Shown here: positions 1 to 6,682 of the stretch, piece by piece
How positions within the stretch are numbered: position 1 is the stretch's first letter
How the letters are laid out: each line of letters opens with the position of its first letter
Notes under the pieces: model-generated
Seen by the model: the letters and a program-made list of their open reading frames with translations, nothing else
What the model was told of the DNA's origin: nothing
The model's database searches: none
Program-made: the position numbers and the translations under genes
Source of the DNA: Gammaproteobacteria bacterium
GTDB taxonomy: Bacteria > Pseudomonadota > Gammaproteobacteria > UBA6429 > Thiohalophilaceae
NCBI GenBank assembly: GCA_024641445.1
Contig: JAHEDA010000088.1
Coordinates: forward strand, 1 to 8,822
Direction: 5' to 3'
Length of the DNA: 8,822 nt

Positions 1-292
1 GGGCCTCCCTCTCCCACTGCACGCGACTGAGCAGTCGATGCCCGTCCTGCAAATAATAATTCTTTTCCTGGTAAAAATTGGGTTGCTCGGCATATCCACC
101 CAAGCTGTCTTGTTCCACGACTTTATGCTGATTAAGCAGCCAGGAATGCAGCCGTAGCAGGTCATTCGCAAAGGTATTCCAGCGTGAGACCTTTATTTTA
201 TCGACCTTGAGCGATGTCTCGGAACGCACTGGCACGGCTGAAAAAGCCGATAGCGCCAGCAGCACATACAAAGTAATCCGCAATCCTCGCAT
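1..292 (-). CDS. Secreted protein of unknown function (N-terminal part; runs off the left edge)
   Basis: The reading frame opens at an ATG (290-292) and stays open for 97 codons to the window edge, so only the N-terminus is seen. The start is supported by a purine-rich stretch (AGGGGTGAGGG) directly upstream. Residues 1-24 look like a Sec signal peptide: basic start (MRGLR), hydrophobic core (ITLYVLLALSAFSAV), then a polar region after about VRS, so the product is probably periplasmic or exported. The mature part seen is hydrophilic and rich in aromatics (SRWNTF, NFYQEKNYY, SRVQWERE) and has no cysteine. I do not recognise the family and assign no function. It lies downstream of the thioredoxin gene on the same strand, but the thioredoxin terminator separates them, so it probably has its own promoter. 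I see no convincing one in 293-357. Confidence 0.72.
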   Translation of the reverse strand, partial: MRGLRITLYVLLALSAFSAVPVRSETSLKVDKIKVSRWNTFANDLLRLHSWLLNQHKVVEQDSLGGYAEQPNFYQEKNYYLQDGHRLLSRVQWEREA

Positions 293-353
293 ACCCTCAC
301 CCCTTTTTTATTCACAGGACTAATACCTATTCACACAGGCTTTATTCCCGCAG

Positions 354-370
354 TTTCAAAAAAATGCCGG
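354..370. repeat. 17-base direct repeat, left copy (flanks the thioredoxin gene)
   Basis: TTTCAAAAAAATGCCGG at 354-370 recurs with one mismatch as TTTCAAAAACATGCCGG at 802-818, in the same orientation. The left copy is the T-run side and one stem arm of the thioredoxin terminator. The two copies bracket the thioredoxin coding region almost exactly. Confidence 0.6.
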
Positions 371-389
371 TGTATTTCGACACCGGCAT
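358..389 (-). terminator. Rho-independent terminator of the thioredoxin gene
   Basis: A perfect 10-bp inverted repeat (ATGCCGGTGT at 364-373, ACACCGGCAT at 380-389) encloses a 6-base loop. On the minus strand the stem is followed at once by a run of T residues (the A run at 358-364 on the plus strand). It starts 24 bases past the thioredoxin stop codon, the expected place for an intrinsic terminator. The other side has no T run, so it should act only on minus-strand transcription. Confidence 0.88.
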
Positions 390-413
390 AGTATTGGAGA
401 GTAATACCCAGAA

Positions 414-785
414 CTAAGAGGCGTTGGCCTGCTCCGCGGCGATGGCCTTGTGTACCTCGGCCATATCCAGTGCCTTGGCATCCGCCACCAATTTTTCGAA
501 GGCGTTCTGAGGCAGAGCCCCCGCCTCGGAGTAGAGGATGATCTGTTCACGAAAGACCATCAGTGTAGGGATGGAGCGTATTTGAAAATGGCCGGCGATC
601 TCCTGCTCAACCTCGGTATTGACCTTGGCAAACACAACATCGGGATACTTCTCGGAGACGGTCTCATAGACTGGACCAAAGGACTTACACGGACCACACC
701 AGGGCGCCCAGAAGTCGATGATGACAAAATCATTATCTGTGATTGTGGATTCGAGATTAGTGCTGTTCAATTCAATAGTGGCCAT
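414..785 (-). CDS. trxA: Thioredoxin (WCGPC type, with short C-terminal extension)
   Basis: The product is a 123-residue cytoplasmic protein disulfide reductase of the thioredoxin fold. The active site WCGPC is at residues 29-33 in the usual FWAPWCGPCK context, and the conserved cis-proline loop SIPT is at 71-74 (P73). Together they show a functional dithiol thioredoxin. Classical thioredoxins are about 108 residues. This one has an extra C-terminal stretch of about 16 residues (MAEVHKAIAAEQANAS), common in a proteobacterial side branch of the family, so it may be a second thioredoxin rather than the orthologue of E. coli TrxA; the symbol is used loosely. There is no signal peptide. The ATG at 783-785 has a GGAG sequence about eight bases upstream. 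It appears monocistronic: a strong terminator lies just downstream and 146 bases separate it from the Nudix gene upstream. Confidence 0.93.
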   Translation of the reverse strand: MATIELNSTNLESTITDNDFVIIDFWAPWCGPCKSFGPVYETVSEKYPDVVFAKVNTEVEQEIAGHFQIRSIPTLMVFREQIILYSEAGALPQNAFEKLVADAKALDMAEVHKAIAAEQANAS

Positions 786-931
786 GGTGGACTCCGGTAG
801 ATTTCAAAAACATGCCGGCATAGGTGGGGACAGGTCGGCGCAATTACAACCGCGGGAAGTATGTGGATTTGCCGCCGCGATGGCGAATTATCGCACACTT
901 GTAAAGAACAGCGATATTAAATGTAACGATA
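786..931. other. Intergenic region between the thioredoxin and Nudix genes, no gene seen
   Basis: These 146 bases contain no credible coding frame. They hold the second copy of the 17-base direct repeat and the perfect palindrome ATGCCGGCAT (812-821). On the minus strand a GATAAT hexamer (five of six matches to a -10 element) occurs near position 885-890, but no good -35 element is at the right distance. The thioredoxin promoter is expected here but I cannot place it. Confidence 0.5.
802..818. repeat. 17-base direct repeat, right copy
   Basis: TTTCAAAAACATGCCGG matches the copy at 354-370 in 16 of 17 positions. Here the right part extends into the palindrome ATGCCGGCAT (812-821). On the minus strand this gives a GC-rich palindrome followed by G and five T residues, which could be a weak or decayed terminator for the Nudix gene. 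The palindrome leaves little room for a loop, so the terminator reading is uncertain. Confidence 0.5.
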
Positions 932-1366
932 TCAACGAAGTGGCGCGAGCTGAGCGGTTTCGCGGTAACGCCGGTAATCTTCTAATACCAGGGCGTGGTC
1001 GAAGGCCAGCACTGGTGGCAGTGAATCGAGGGAGAAGATATCCAGATGGCGTGCGTCATCGGCGGCCCTGGGCGTGCCATTCGATTGCGCCACATAGACG
1101 GCCGTGACGGTATGGCCACGGGGGTCACGGGCCGGATTGGAGTACATCCCGAGCAGACAAATCAGCTGTACATCAAGAGAGGTCTCCTCTTTGGCCTCCC
1201 GTACCGCCGCATGCTCCAGGGTCTCACCGATATCGACAAAACCACCGGGAATGGCCCAACCCGGCGGTGGATATTTGCGCTCAATCAGCACAATCGGTCG
1301 ACCCGGTAAGTGGCTTAACTCGATAATTGCATCGGCGGCAAGCCCTGGGGACTCCGGTCTGGACAT
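932..1366 (-). CDS. Nudix hydrolase, ADP-ribose pyrophosphatase-like
   Basis: This 144-residue protein is a member of the Nudix superfamily, which hydrolyses nucleoside diphosphates linked to another group. The Nudix box GX5EX7REUXEE runs from G42 (GFVDIGE, then REAKEE at 56-61). The metal-binding glutamates E57, E60 and E61 are present, but the usual glycine near the box end is serine (S63). The motif ARDPRGHTVT further on is typical of ADP-ribose pyrophosphatase-like members, as is the IPGGF lead-in, so ADP-ribose is the best substrate guess; the sequence does not prove it. The ATG (1364-1366) lies 5 bases past the hslR stop codon, and AGGA overlapping that stop provides a ribosome-binding site. 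It is therefore the second gene of an hslR-Nudix operon and translation is probably coupled. Confidence 0.9.
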   Translation of the reverse strand: MSRPESPGLAADAIIELSHLPGRPIVLIERKYPPPGWAIPGGFVDIGETLEHAAVREAKEETSLDVQLICLLGMYSNPARDPRGHTVTAVYVAQSNGTPRAADDARHLDIFSLDSLPPVLAFDHALVLEDYRRYRETAQLAPLR

Positions 1367-1371
1367 AAGAC

Positions 1372-1773
1372 TTATCCTGATTGTTTGCTAACAAAGCGAA
1401 TGATCTTGCGGCGATTGCGCTTGTCCGGTCGTTTATCAGGGTGCGGGTTGTTCGCGACCTGTAGACGCTGTTGTTCTTGTACAGTTTCGCGCCCGGCAAT
1501 ACTCTCGTCAGACTCCTCATAGAGTGTCCGCGCCAGCGTGGCTGAACCTCGACGCGATTCCAGTATCAGGACAGTGATCAAAAATTTAAAGGGTGATTTG
1601 TTAATTTCGAGTTGCTCACCCACCTGCAAGGTCCGTGAGGGTTTTACCCGAACACCGTTTACATGGACGTGACCATGCTGCACCGCCTCACTGGCGAGGA
1701 CGCGGGTCTTGTAAAAACGTGCCGCCCACAACCACTTATCGATCCGCAACAACTTGTTGTCTGTTTCACTCAT
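1372..1773 (-). CDS. hslR: Heat shock protein 15 (Hsp15), S4-domain ribosome-associated protein
   Basis: The 133-residue product has the same length as E. coli Hsp15 as I recall it. Hsp15 binds free 50S subunits that carry a stalled nascent chain with tRNA and helps recycle them. The S4 RNA-binding domain occupies about residues 8-70, with the hallmark stretch RIDKWLWAARFYKTR (10-24) and the HVNGVRVKPSR turn (37-47). The family-typical tail follows: YEES (85-88), then the basic HPDKRPDKRNRRK segment (111-123) and a closing IIRF. The ATG is preceded by AGGG at a spacing of seven bases. I looked upstream for a sigma-32 heat-shock promoter and found no good match. It is the first gene of an operon with the Nudix hydrolase and is divergent from the kinase gene. 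Confidence 0.95.
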   Translation of the reverse strand: MSETDNKLLRIDKWLWAARFYKTRVLASEAVQHGHVHVNGVRVKPSRTLQVGEQLEINKSPFKFLITVLILESRRGSATLARTLYEESDESIAGRETVQEQQRLQVANNPHPDKRPDKRNRRKIIRFVSKQSG

Positions 1774-1848
1774 AAATTACCCTACACGACCATCTCATTC
1801 TGCCGAGTAGTCTCACCTGGTGGCAAGTCATTCCTGCACCTGAGAACG

Positions 1849-1877
1849 GTGTCAGAACGAATAGCCTGGGTTATGAT
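1849..1877 (+). promoter_or_regulatory. Putative sigma-70 promoter for the kinase-glcE operon, abutting the ATG
   Basis: A TATGAT hexamer (1872-1877; five of six matches to TATAAT) is preceded after a 17-base spacer by GTGTCA (1849-1854; four of six matches to TTGACA). Transcription would start about seven bases after the -10, at or next to the ATG at 1885, giving a leaderless message. No Shine-Dalgarno sequence competes with this reading. Confidence 0.5.
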
Positions 1878-1884
1878 ACGCGCC

Positions 1885-3456
1885 ATGAAAAAGGCCGCAT
1901 CCACCCAGACGCTCAACATCCAGGCACTTTGCCTTACGTCTGCCTATCCATGCCCCATAACGCAAACGGAATTCATTGAGACGCATATCTCCTGGGTCTT
2001 TATTGCGGGTGACCACGTCTACAAGATCAAGAAGCCCGTCGACCTTGGCTTTCTGGATTATTCCAGCCTCGAAAAGCGCCAACGCCTCTGCGAGGAGGAG
2101 TTACGGTTAAATCGACGCCTCGCGCCTTCACTCTATATCGACGTGGTACCTGTCACAGGTTCGTATGAGGCGCCCTGCTTTGGTGGCGATGGCCCCGTCA
2201 TTGACTATGCCGTCCATATGCACGCCTTTGCACAGTCGGCACAGTGGGATCGCCTGCTACAACATGGTGAACTACGTAACCAGGACATCGATCAATTGGC
2301 GACACGCGTCGCCGAGTTTCATTCCAATATCGAACGAGCCGGTGTTTCTGCTATCTATGGCGACCCGGTTCACGTGGTGGAACCCGTCGTTGAGAATTTC
2401 AACCAACTACACCAACACCTGCATAACAGACACCTGCTGACCGATATAGAAAAATTGGAGACGTGGTCACTACAGGCCACCAGTGAACTGCAACAGATCT
2501 TTAGCGAGCGCAAGCGTGACGGTTTTGTGCGCGAGTGCCACGGTGATATGCATCTACGCAATATCGCCTTTTTCAAAGATGATATCGTCATCTTTGATGG
2601 GATTGAATTCAATCCAAACCTACGCTGGATAGATGTCATGAGCGAAGTGGCCTTCGTCTGCATGGACCTGGCCGACCGTGGAGAGAGGGGGATGGCCTGG
2701 CGATTCCTGAACACCTACCTGCAAATCACCGGTGACTATGCCGGGCTACGGGTATTCCGATATTACTTGGTCTATCGCGCGATGGTGCGCGCCAAGGTTG
2801 CGGCGATCAGACTCGCCCAAAAGGACCTCGATGCGGATGAGCGCTACACAATTCAAGATGAACTGGAGAGCTACATCAATCTTGGGCTCGCCTATATTCG
2901 CAGTCGCAACACGCCCTTAATCATAACGCGAGGGGTCTCGGCCTCGGGTAAGTCCACGATTACACAATATCTCCTGGAACAGCTCGGTGCCGTCCGGCTG
3001 CGTTCTGACGTAGAGCGAAAACGTATCCACGATATCCCGTTGCACCTGCATGGCAAGGAAGAATGGTCCAGGGGACTCTATAGCGCCGAGGCCACCGAGC
3101 ATACTTATACCAAGGTAGAAGAACTCGCCCGCGTGATTTTTGCCGCGGGCTACCCGGTAATCATCGATGCCGCCAACCTTCAGCGCGAACAGCGCGATCG
3201 CTTCCGTCATTTGGCGAACGAACTCAAGATCCCATTTGCCATACTCGACATCACGGCTCACCCCGAGACACTGCTTCATCGCATTGCAGCGAGGACGCAT
3301 GATGTCTCGGATGCCACATGCGAGGTCTTACAGCAGCAACTAGCCAACTGGACGCCATTGGGGGCCGACGAAAAACAATATGCAATCCGCGTAGACAGTG
3401 AGATGCACATCAATATTACCGATGTGCTGCATCAGATCGAGGCGCGGAATATATGA
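1885..3456 (+). CDS. Fused aminoglycoside-phosphotransferase-like / P-loop (AAA_33-type) kinase
   Basis: This cytoplasmic protein has 523 residues and two predicted kinase modules. The N-terminal half (about 20-330) belongs to the COG2187 family related to aminoglycoside phosphotransferases. It carries the Brenner-type catalytic motif HGDMHLRN (219-226) and a following metal-binding IFDGIEFNP (236-244). The C-terminal half (about 345-515) is a COG0645-like P-loop kinase domain with Walker A GVSASGKST (350-358). Homologues are widespread in proteobacteria but the substrate is not known to me; resistance to aminoglycosides should not be assumed. The frame is open back to an ATG at 1663, but that would overlap the opposed hslR gene by about 110 bases. 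Homology begins near SAYPCPITQTEFIETHISWVF, so I chose ATG 1885; ATG 1873 lies inside the likely -10 element. The gene overlaps glcE by four bases (ATGA). Confidence 0.87.
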   Translation: MKKAASTQTLNIQALCLTSAYPCPITQTEFIETHISWVFIAGDHVYKIKKPVDLGFLDYSSLEKRQRLCEEELRLNRRLAPSLYIDVVPVTGSYEAPCFGGDGPVIDYAVHMHAFAQSAQWDRLLQHGELRNQDIDQLATRVAEFHSNIERAGVSAIYGDPVHVVEPVVENFNQLHQHLHNRHLLTDIEKLETWSLQATSELQQIFSERKRDGFVRECHGDMHLRNIAFFKDDIVIFDGIEFNPNLRWIDVMSEVAFVCMDLADRGERGMAWRFLNTYLQITGDYAGLRVFRYYLVYRAMVRAKVAAIRLAQKDLDADERYTIQDELESYINLGLAYIRSRNTPLIITRGVSASGKSTITQYLLEQLGAVRLRSDVERKRIHDIPLHLHGKEEWSRGLYSAEATEHTYTKVEELARVIFAAGYPVIIDAANLQREQRDRFRHLANELKIPFAILDITAHPETLLHRIAARTHDVSDATCEVLQQQLANWTPLGADEKQYAIRVDSEMHINITDVLHQIEARNI

Positions 3457-4517
3457 ACCATTATGATTACACCCCCGAGTTGGAGCACGTTGTGTCCGAG
3501 GCGATAGCCGCGCAGCAGCCGCTGCAACTGGTCGGTGGCGATACGAAGTCGTTCTATGGACGCCCAGCCTTCGGTGAACGCGTTAGTATGAAACGCCATA
3601 CTGGAGTCATTCACTATGAACCCACTGAATTGGTGCTGACCGCACACTCGGGCACGCCACTACATGTCATTGAGACCACGCTTGCCGAGCACAATCAAAT
3701 GCTCGCCTTTGAACCACCTCACTTTGGTGAAGATGCCACCCTCGGCGGCACTATCGCCTGTGGTCTCTCGGGACCTCGCCGTCCCTACAGTGGGGCCGCC
3801 CGCGATTATGTCCTTGGCATGCGTATTATGAATGGCAAGGGTGAGGTGCTGCGCTTTGGTGGCGAGGTGATGAAGAATGTCGCGGGCTATGACGTCGCCC
3901 GCCTCATGACTGGGGCCATGGGGACTCTCGGGATCATTCTGGATGTCTCCCTGAAGGTGGTGCCACGACCCGCCGTCGAGATTACCCTTGTGCAGGAACA
4001 TGACTCAGCCACCACTGCAATACGCAGCATGAATCAGATCGCGACACAGCCCCATTCACTCTCGGCAGCATGTCACTGGCAAGGCAAGACCTATCTGCGT
4101 CTATGTGGAACTGAGCGTGCGGTAATGGCCAGCGCGCGCGCAATTGGTGGCGAACAATTCCATGACGCGGCAAACTTCTGGCATGATGTCCGAGAACAAA
4201 GACACAGCTTCTTTAGTAACACACGCCCACTCTGGCGCCTCAGCTTGCCACCCGCGACAGCAGCGTTAGATCGCTCGGAGGATATGTTCCTTGACTGGGG
4301 TGGCGCACAACGCTGGCACTACAGTGAGCACGGAGAGGCACTACAGACACTCGTAGCTCTGCACGGCGGACACGCCTCACTCTTTCGCAGCGGTGAACGC
4401 CGTGATGAAGTCTTTGCGCCACTCTCGGCACCGCTCAAACGCTTACACATGGAGATGAAGCTCGCCTTCGACCCACACTGCATCTTTAATCAGGGTCGCA
4501 TGTATAGCAGTTATTAA
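3453..4517 (+). CDS. glcE: Glycolate oxidase FAD-binding subunit GlcE
   Basis: GlcE is one of three subunits (GlcD, GlcE, GlcF) of the membrane-associated glycolate oxidase, which converts glycolate to glyoxylate. The 354-residue length fits the family (about 350). The PCMH-type FAD-binding domain covers roughly residues 1-175, with LVGGDTKSFYGR (26-37), PPHFGEDATLGGTIACGLSG (88-107) and KNVAGYDVARLMTGAMGTLG (141-160). The C-terminus ends in the usual AFDPHCIFNQGRMY. No large insertion or break is visible. Its ATG overlaps the TGA of the kinase gene (ATGA), so the two genes are co-transcribed and probably translationally coupled. Neither glcD nor glcF is adjacent: upstream is the kinase and then opposed hslR, downstream is opposed dauA. 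The partner subunits must be elsewhere, or this copy has another role. Confidence 0.93.
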   Translation: MNHYDYTPELEHVVSEAIAAQQPLQLVGGDTKSFYGRPAFGERVSMKRHTGVIHYEPTELVLTAHSGTPLHVIETTLAEHNQMLAFEPPHFGEDATLGGTIACGLSGPRRPYSGAARDYVLGMRIMNGKGEVLRFGGEVMKNVAGYDVARLMTGAMGTLGIILDVSLKVVPRPAVEITLVQEHDSATTAIRSMNQIATQPHSLSAACHWQGKTYLRLCGTERAVMASARAIGGEQFHDAANFWHDVREQRHSFFSNTRPLWRLSLPPATAALDRSEDMFLDWGGAQRWHYSEHGEALQTLVALHGGHASLFRSGERRDEVFAPLSAPLKRLHMEMKLAFDPHCIFNQGRMYSSY

Positions 4518-4543
4518 ACCACTATCGTGGCCATACTTCCGAT

Positions 4544-6286
4544 TCAGGCCGTACAGACAAGCCGTTCCCGCACCCGCTCGACCGCCATCGCCAGATCTGT
4601 ACAGATCATTAGTCTGCCTGGGCTCTCCTTAATCTCGCCTTTCTCAAGCAGACCTGAGGGCTGATGCTGAACGCCAGAGAGAATCACGCAGGTATGACGC
4701 GCATGTAGCGTGCGGATAATCGAATCCAATGCGACTAGCCCCGTCATATCCATAACGGGAACACCCGCCATATCCAACACCACGAAGCGAATACCGGAAT
4801 TGATACGTGTAAGTGATGACACGGCCTTTTCGGCTGCCCCAAAAAATAATGGGCCAGCGATCTCATACACCATCACATCTTCCGGTAGTGGCAACTTGAG
4901 AGACGGGTGCAGTGTAGAGTGTGTTTTGAACTGGGCGATATCCGCCATTCGCTGCATGAAGAGAAACGCCGCCAGGATAATACCCACACTCACTGACACA
5001 ACCATGTCTATAGCTACAGTCAAACCAAAGCAGGTCAACAACACCACAATATCACTCGCGGGTGCAACCTTCAGGATATTCCGAAAATGCTTCATCTCAC
5101 TGATATTCCACGCCACGATCAACAAAAGCGCCGCAAGCGAGGCCATAGGTAGGTGTCCCATAAGCGGCGCCAGTGAGACGACACTTAGCAGTACAAATAG
5201 AGAGTGAAACACTGCGGCAAAAGGACTGCGTGCACCGGCCCGCACATTAGTGCCCGAGCGGGCAATCGCGGCGGTCGCTGCAAATCCACCAAAGAGAGGC
5301 ACGATCATATTACCAATACCCTGCCCAAGGAGCTCTGTATTAGGATTGTGTTTTGTTCCGGACAGTCCATCCACGACCACCGCACACAAGAGCGACTCAA
5401 TTGAACCCAGCATGGCAATGGTCAAGGCTGGCATTAACAATGCACGGATGAGGTCGAACGACAACACCAACGGGCTACCATCGGGACCAGGGAAGGCCCA
5501 AGGCAAGCGGGGTAATGGTGGCAGTGCGGGGATACCGTGCAATATCTGCCCCGCCGAGTCATAACTAAATCGTGAAGCGATTGTCGCCACTTCAAAGCCC
5601 GGGATCCAACGCCCCAACAACCAGGCAAGGGTTCCTGCAATCAACACCCCAACCAGATGACTTGGGATACGCGTATTGATACGTCGCCACAGCAACATGA
5701 TGAGCAGTGTCACTCCGCCAATGAAGGTATCTGAGGCATGCAAAGTGAGCAGGTGTTTTACGACCTCGATGATTCGAGTGACGAAGTGATCCGATTGTTG
5801 ACCGATATCAAGTCCCAACAAGTCCTTGAATTGCAGTGAGGCAATTACCACGGCTATCCCTGCCGTGAAACCCGTGGTGACCGGATAGGGAATAAATTGA
5901 ATCAGGCGACCAAACCTGGCCAGGCCCATGATGAACATGATCAGACCGGCCAACATACTGGCTAATAACAGGCCTCCAAATCCAAATTGCAGAGTAATCG
6001 GGTGCAGGATGACAACAAAGGCAGCCGTAGGACCGGAGATACTCAGGCGCGACCCACCCAGCAGAGCAATGATGACACCCCCCACGATTGCGGTGTACAG
6101 ACCAAATTGCGGCGGGACACCGGTGGCGATTGCCAGTGCCATTGACAAGGGTACCGCAACAATCCCGATGGTAATGCCGGCGAGGAGGTCTGCACGCAGA
6201 TCGGCAAATGAATAACCCGCCCGCCAGACCTCGCGTAGCGCAGTGGCCAGCGCAAATCCAGCTCGATGTTCCGATACCGCTTTCAT
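4544..6286 (-). CDS. dauA: SulP/SLC26-family anion transporter with STAS domain, DauA-like
   Basis: This 580-residue inner-membrane transporter resembles E. coli DauA (YchM) along its whole length, as recalled from memory. Shared stretches include DLLAGITIGI (33-42), QFGLYTA (60-66), GGSRLSISGPTAAFVVIL (77-94), AMLGSIESLLCAVVVDG, SGTKHNPN and the IARSGTNVRAGARSP loop. DauA takes up C4-dicarboxylates such as succinate at acidic pH, while other SulP proteins move sulfate or bicarbonate. The substrate here is therefore an inference. The hydrophobic core spans about residues 30-435 with many membrane segments. A cytoplasmic STAS domain (about 468-575) follows, with the family turn VPVMDMTGLVAL around D513-T515. 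The ATG (6284-6286) has AAGGGAG four bases upstream. The gene converges on glcE with 26 bases between and is divergent from ycgL. Confidence 0.92.
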   Translation of the reverse strand: MKAVSEHRAGFALATALREVWRAGYSFADLRADLLAGITIGIVAVPLSMALAIATGVPPQFGLYTAIVGGVIIALLGGSRLSISGPTAAFVVILHPITLQFGFGGLLLASMLAGLIMFIMGLARFGRLIQFIPYPVTTGFTAGIAVVIASLQFKDLLGLDIGQQSDHFVTRIIEVVKHLLTLHASDTFIGGVTLLIMLLWRRINTRIPSHLVGVLIAGTLAWLLGRWIPGFEVATIASRFSYDSAGQILHGIPALPPLPRLPWAFPGPDGSPLVLSFDLIRALLMPALTIAMLGSIESLLCAVVVDGLSGTKHNPNTELLGQGIGNMIVPLFGGFAATAAIARSGTNVRAGARSPFAAVFHSLFVLLSVVSLAPLMGHLPMASLAALLLIVAWNISEMKHFRNILKVAPASDIVVLLTCFGLTVAIDMVVSVSVGIILAAFLFMQRMADIAQFKTHSTLHPSLKLPLPEDVMVYEIAGPLFFGAAEKAVSSLTRINSGIRFVVLDMAGVPVMDMTGLVALDSIIRTLHARHTCVILSGVQHQPSGLLEKGEIKESPGRLMICTDLAMAVERVRERLVCTA

Positions 6287-6330
6287 ACATCTCCCTTGGG
6301 TCTGCCTATCTCACTGCAGGATATATAACC

Positions 6331-6346
6331 GGTGAGGTACATCACC
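6331..6346. promoter_or_regulatory. Dyad GGTGA-N6-TCACC in the dauA/ycgL divergent region
   Basis: This inverted repeat has 5-base arms (6331-6335 and 6342-6346). It lies 45 bases upstream of the dauA start and 76 bases upstream of ycgL. It could be an operator for either gene. I do not recognise a known regulator consensus, so the role is a guess. Confidence 0.3.
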
Positions 6347-6361
6347 ACTTAAAGGTACAAT

Positions 6362-6389
6362 CCGGGTGAAAAGATTATACTCCACCCGG
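6362..6389. promoter_or_regulatory. Inverted repeat around a putative ycgL -10 element
   Basis: The arms CCGGGTG (6362-6368) and CACCCGG (6383-6389) are perfect complements separated by 14 bases. The enclosed stretch contains TATACT (6376-6381), which matches five of six positions of a plus-strand -10 element. A repeat flanking a -10 in this way is a typical operator arrangement. The -35 side is weak, so the promoter is tentative. Confidence 0.4.
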
Positions 6390-6421
6390 TAACCTATTAT
6401 TGCAGTTGGAGCTTCAGTGCC

Positions 6422-6682
6422 ATGACTCAAGCCATACCCTGTTTTATCTACAAAAGCTCAAAAAAAGCGGATACCTACCTGTTCGTCCCGGACAAAGACA
6501 AGGTTGCGCAACTCCCCGAGGACCTGCACCGAAGACTGGGGCCACTTGAATTTGTGATGGAACTCAGCCTTACCCCTGAACGCAAGTTGGCGAGAACGAC
6601 CGGTGAAAGGGTGATGCAGGAAATATCCACTCAGGGTTTTTATCTCCAGTTGCCGCCCAAGGATGGTCAGATCTTTGCCTAG
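6422..6682 (+). CDS. ycgL: YcgL-domain protein
   Basis: This is an 86-residue soluble protein of the YcgL family (DUF1044), restricted largely to gammaproteobacteria and of unknown biochemical function. It shows both signature ends: CFIYKSSKKADTYLFV near the N-terminus (7-22), matching the E. coli pattern CVIYRSSKRDQTYLYV, and GFYLQLPPK at 72-80, matching GYYLQLPP. The E. coli protein continues for another 20 or so residues after that motif. Here it stops soon after at GQIFA, which is normal for shorter family members. The ATG has GGAG about ten bases upstream. Its 3' end overlaps the next gene, so the two form an operon. Confidence 0.92.
   Translation: MTQAIPCFIYKSSKKADTYLFVPDKDKVAQLPEDLHRRLGPLEFVMELSLTPERKLARTTGERVMQEISTQGFYLQLPPKDGQIFA

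Noticed and set aside
1774..1860. Sigma-32 heat-shock promoter for hslR
   Set aside because: A CTTGCC occurs on the minus strand, but no CCCCAT-like -10 follows at the right distance.
1663..1884. N-terminal extension of the kinase frame back to an ATG at 1663
   Set aside because: It would overlap the opposed, well-supported hslR gene by about 110 bases, has no family-like residues, and runs through the likely promoter.
4519..4530. Short hairpin CCAC-TATC-GTGG between glcE and dauA
   Set aside because: A four-base stem with no T run on either strand is too weak to call a terminator.
4710..5207. Plus-strand frame of 165 codons
   Set aside because: It lies entirely antisense to dauA and has low-complexity Ser/Thr/Ile-rich composition typical of a shadow frame.
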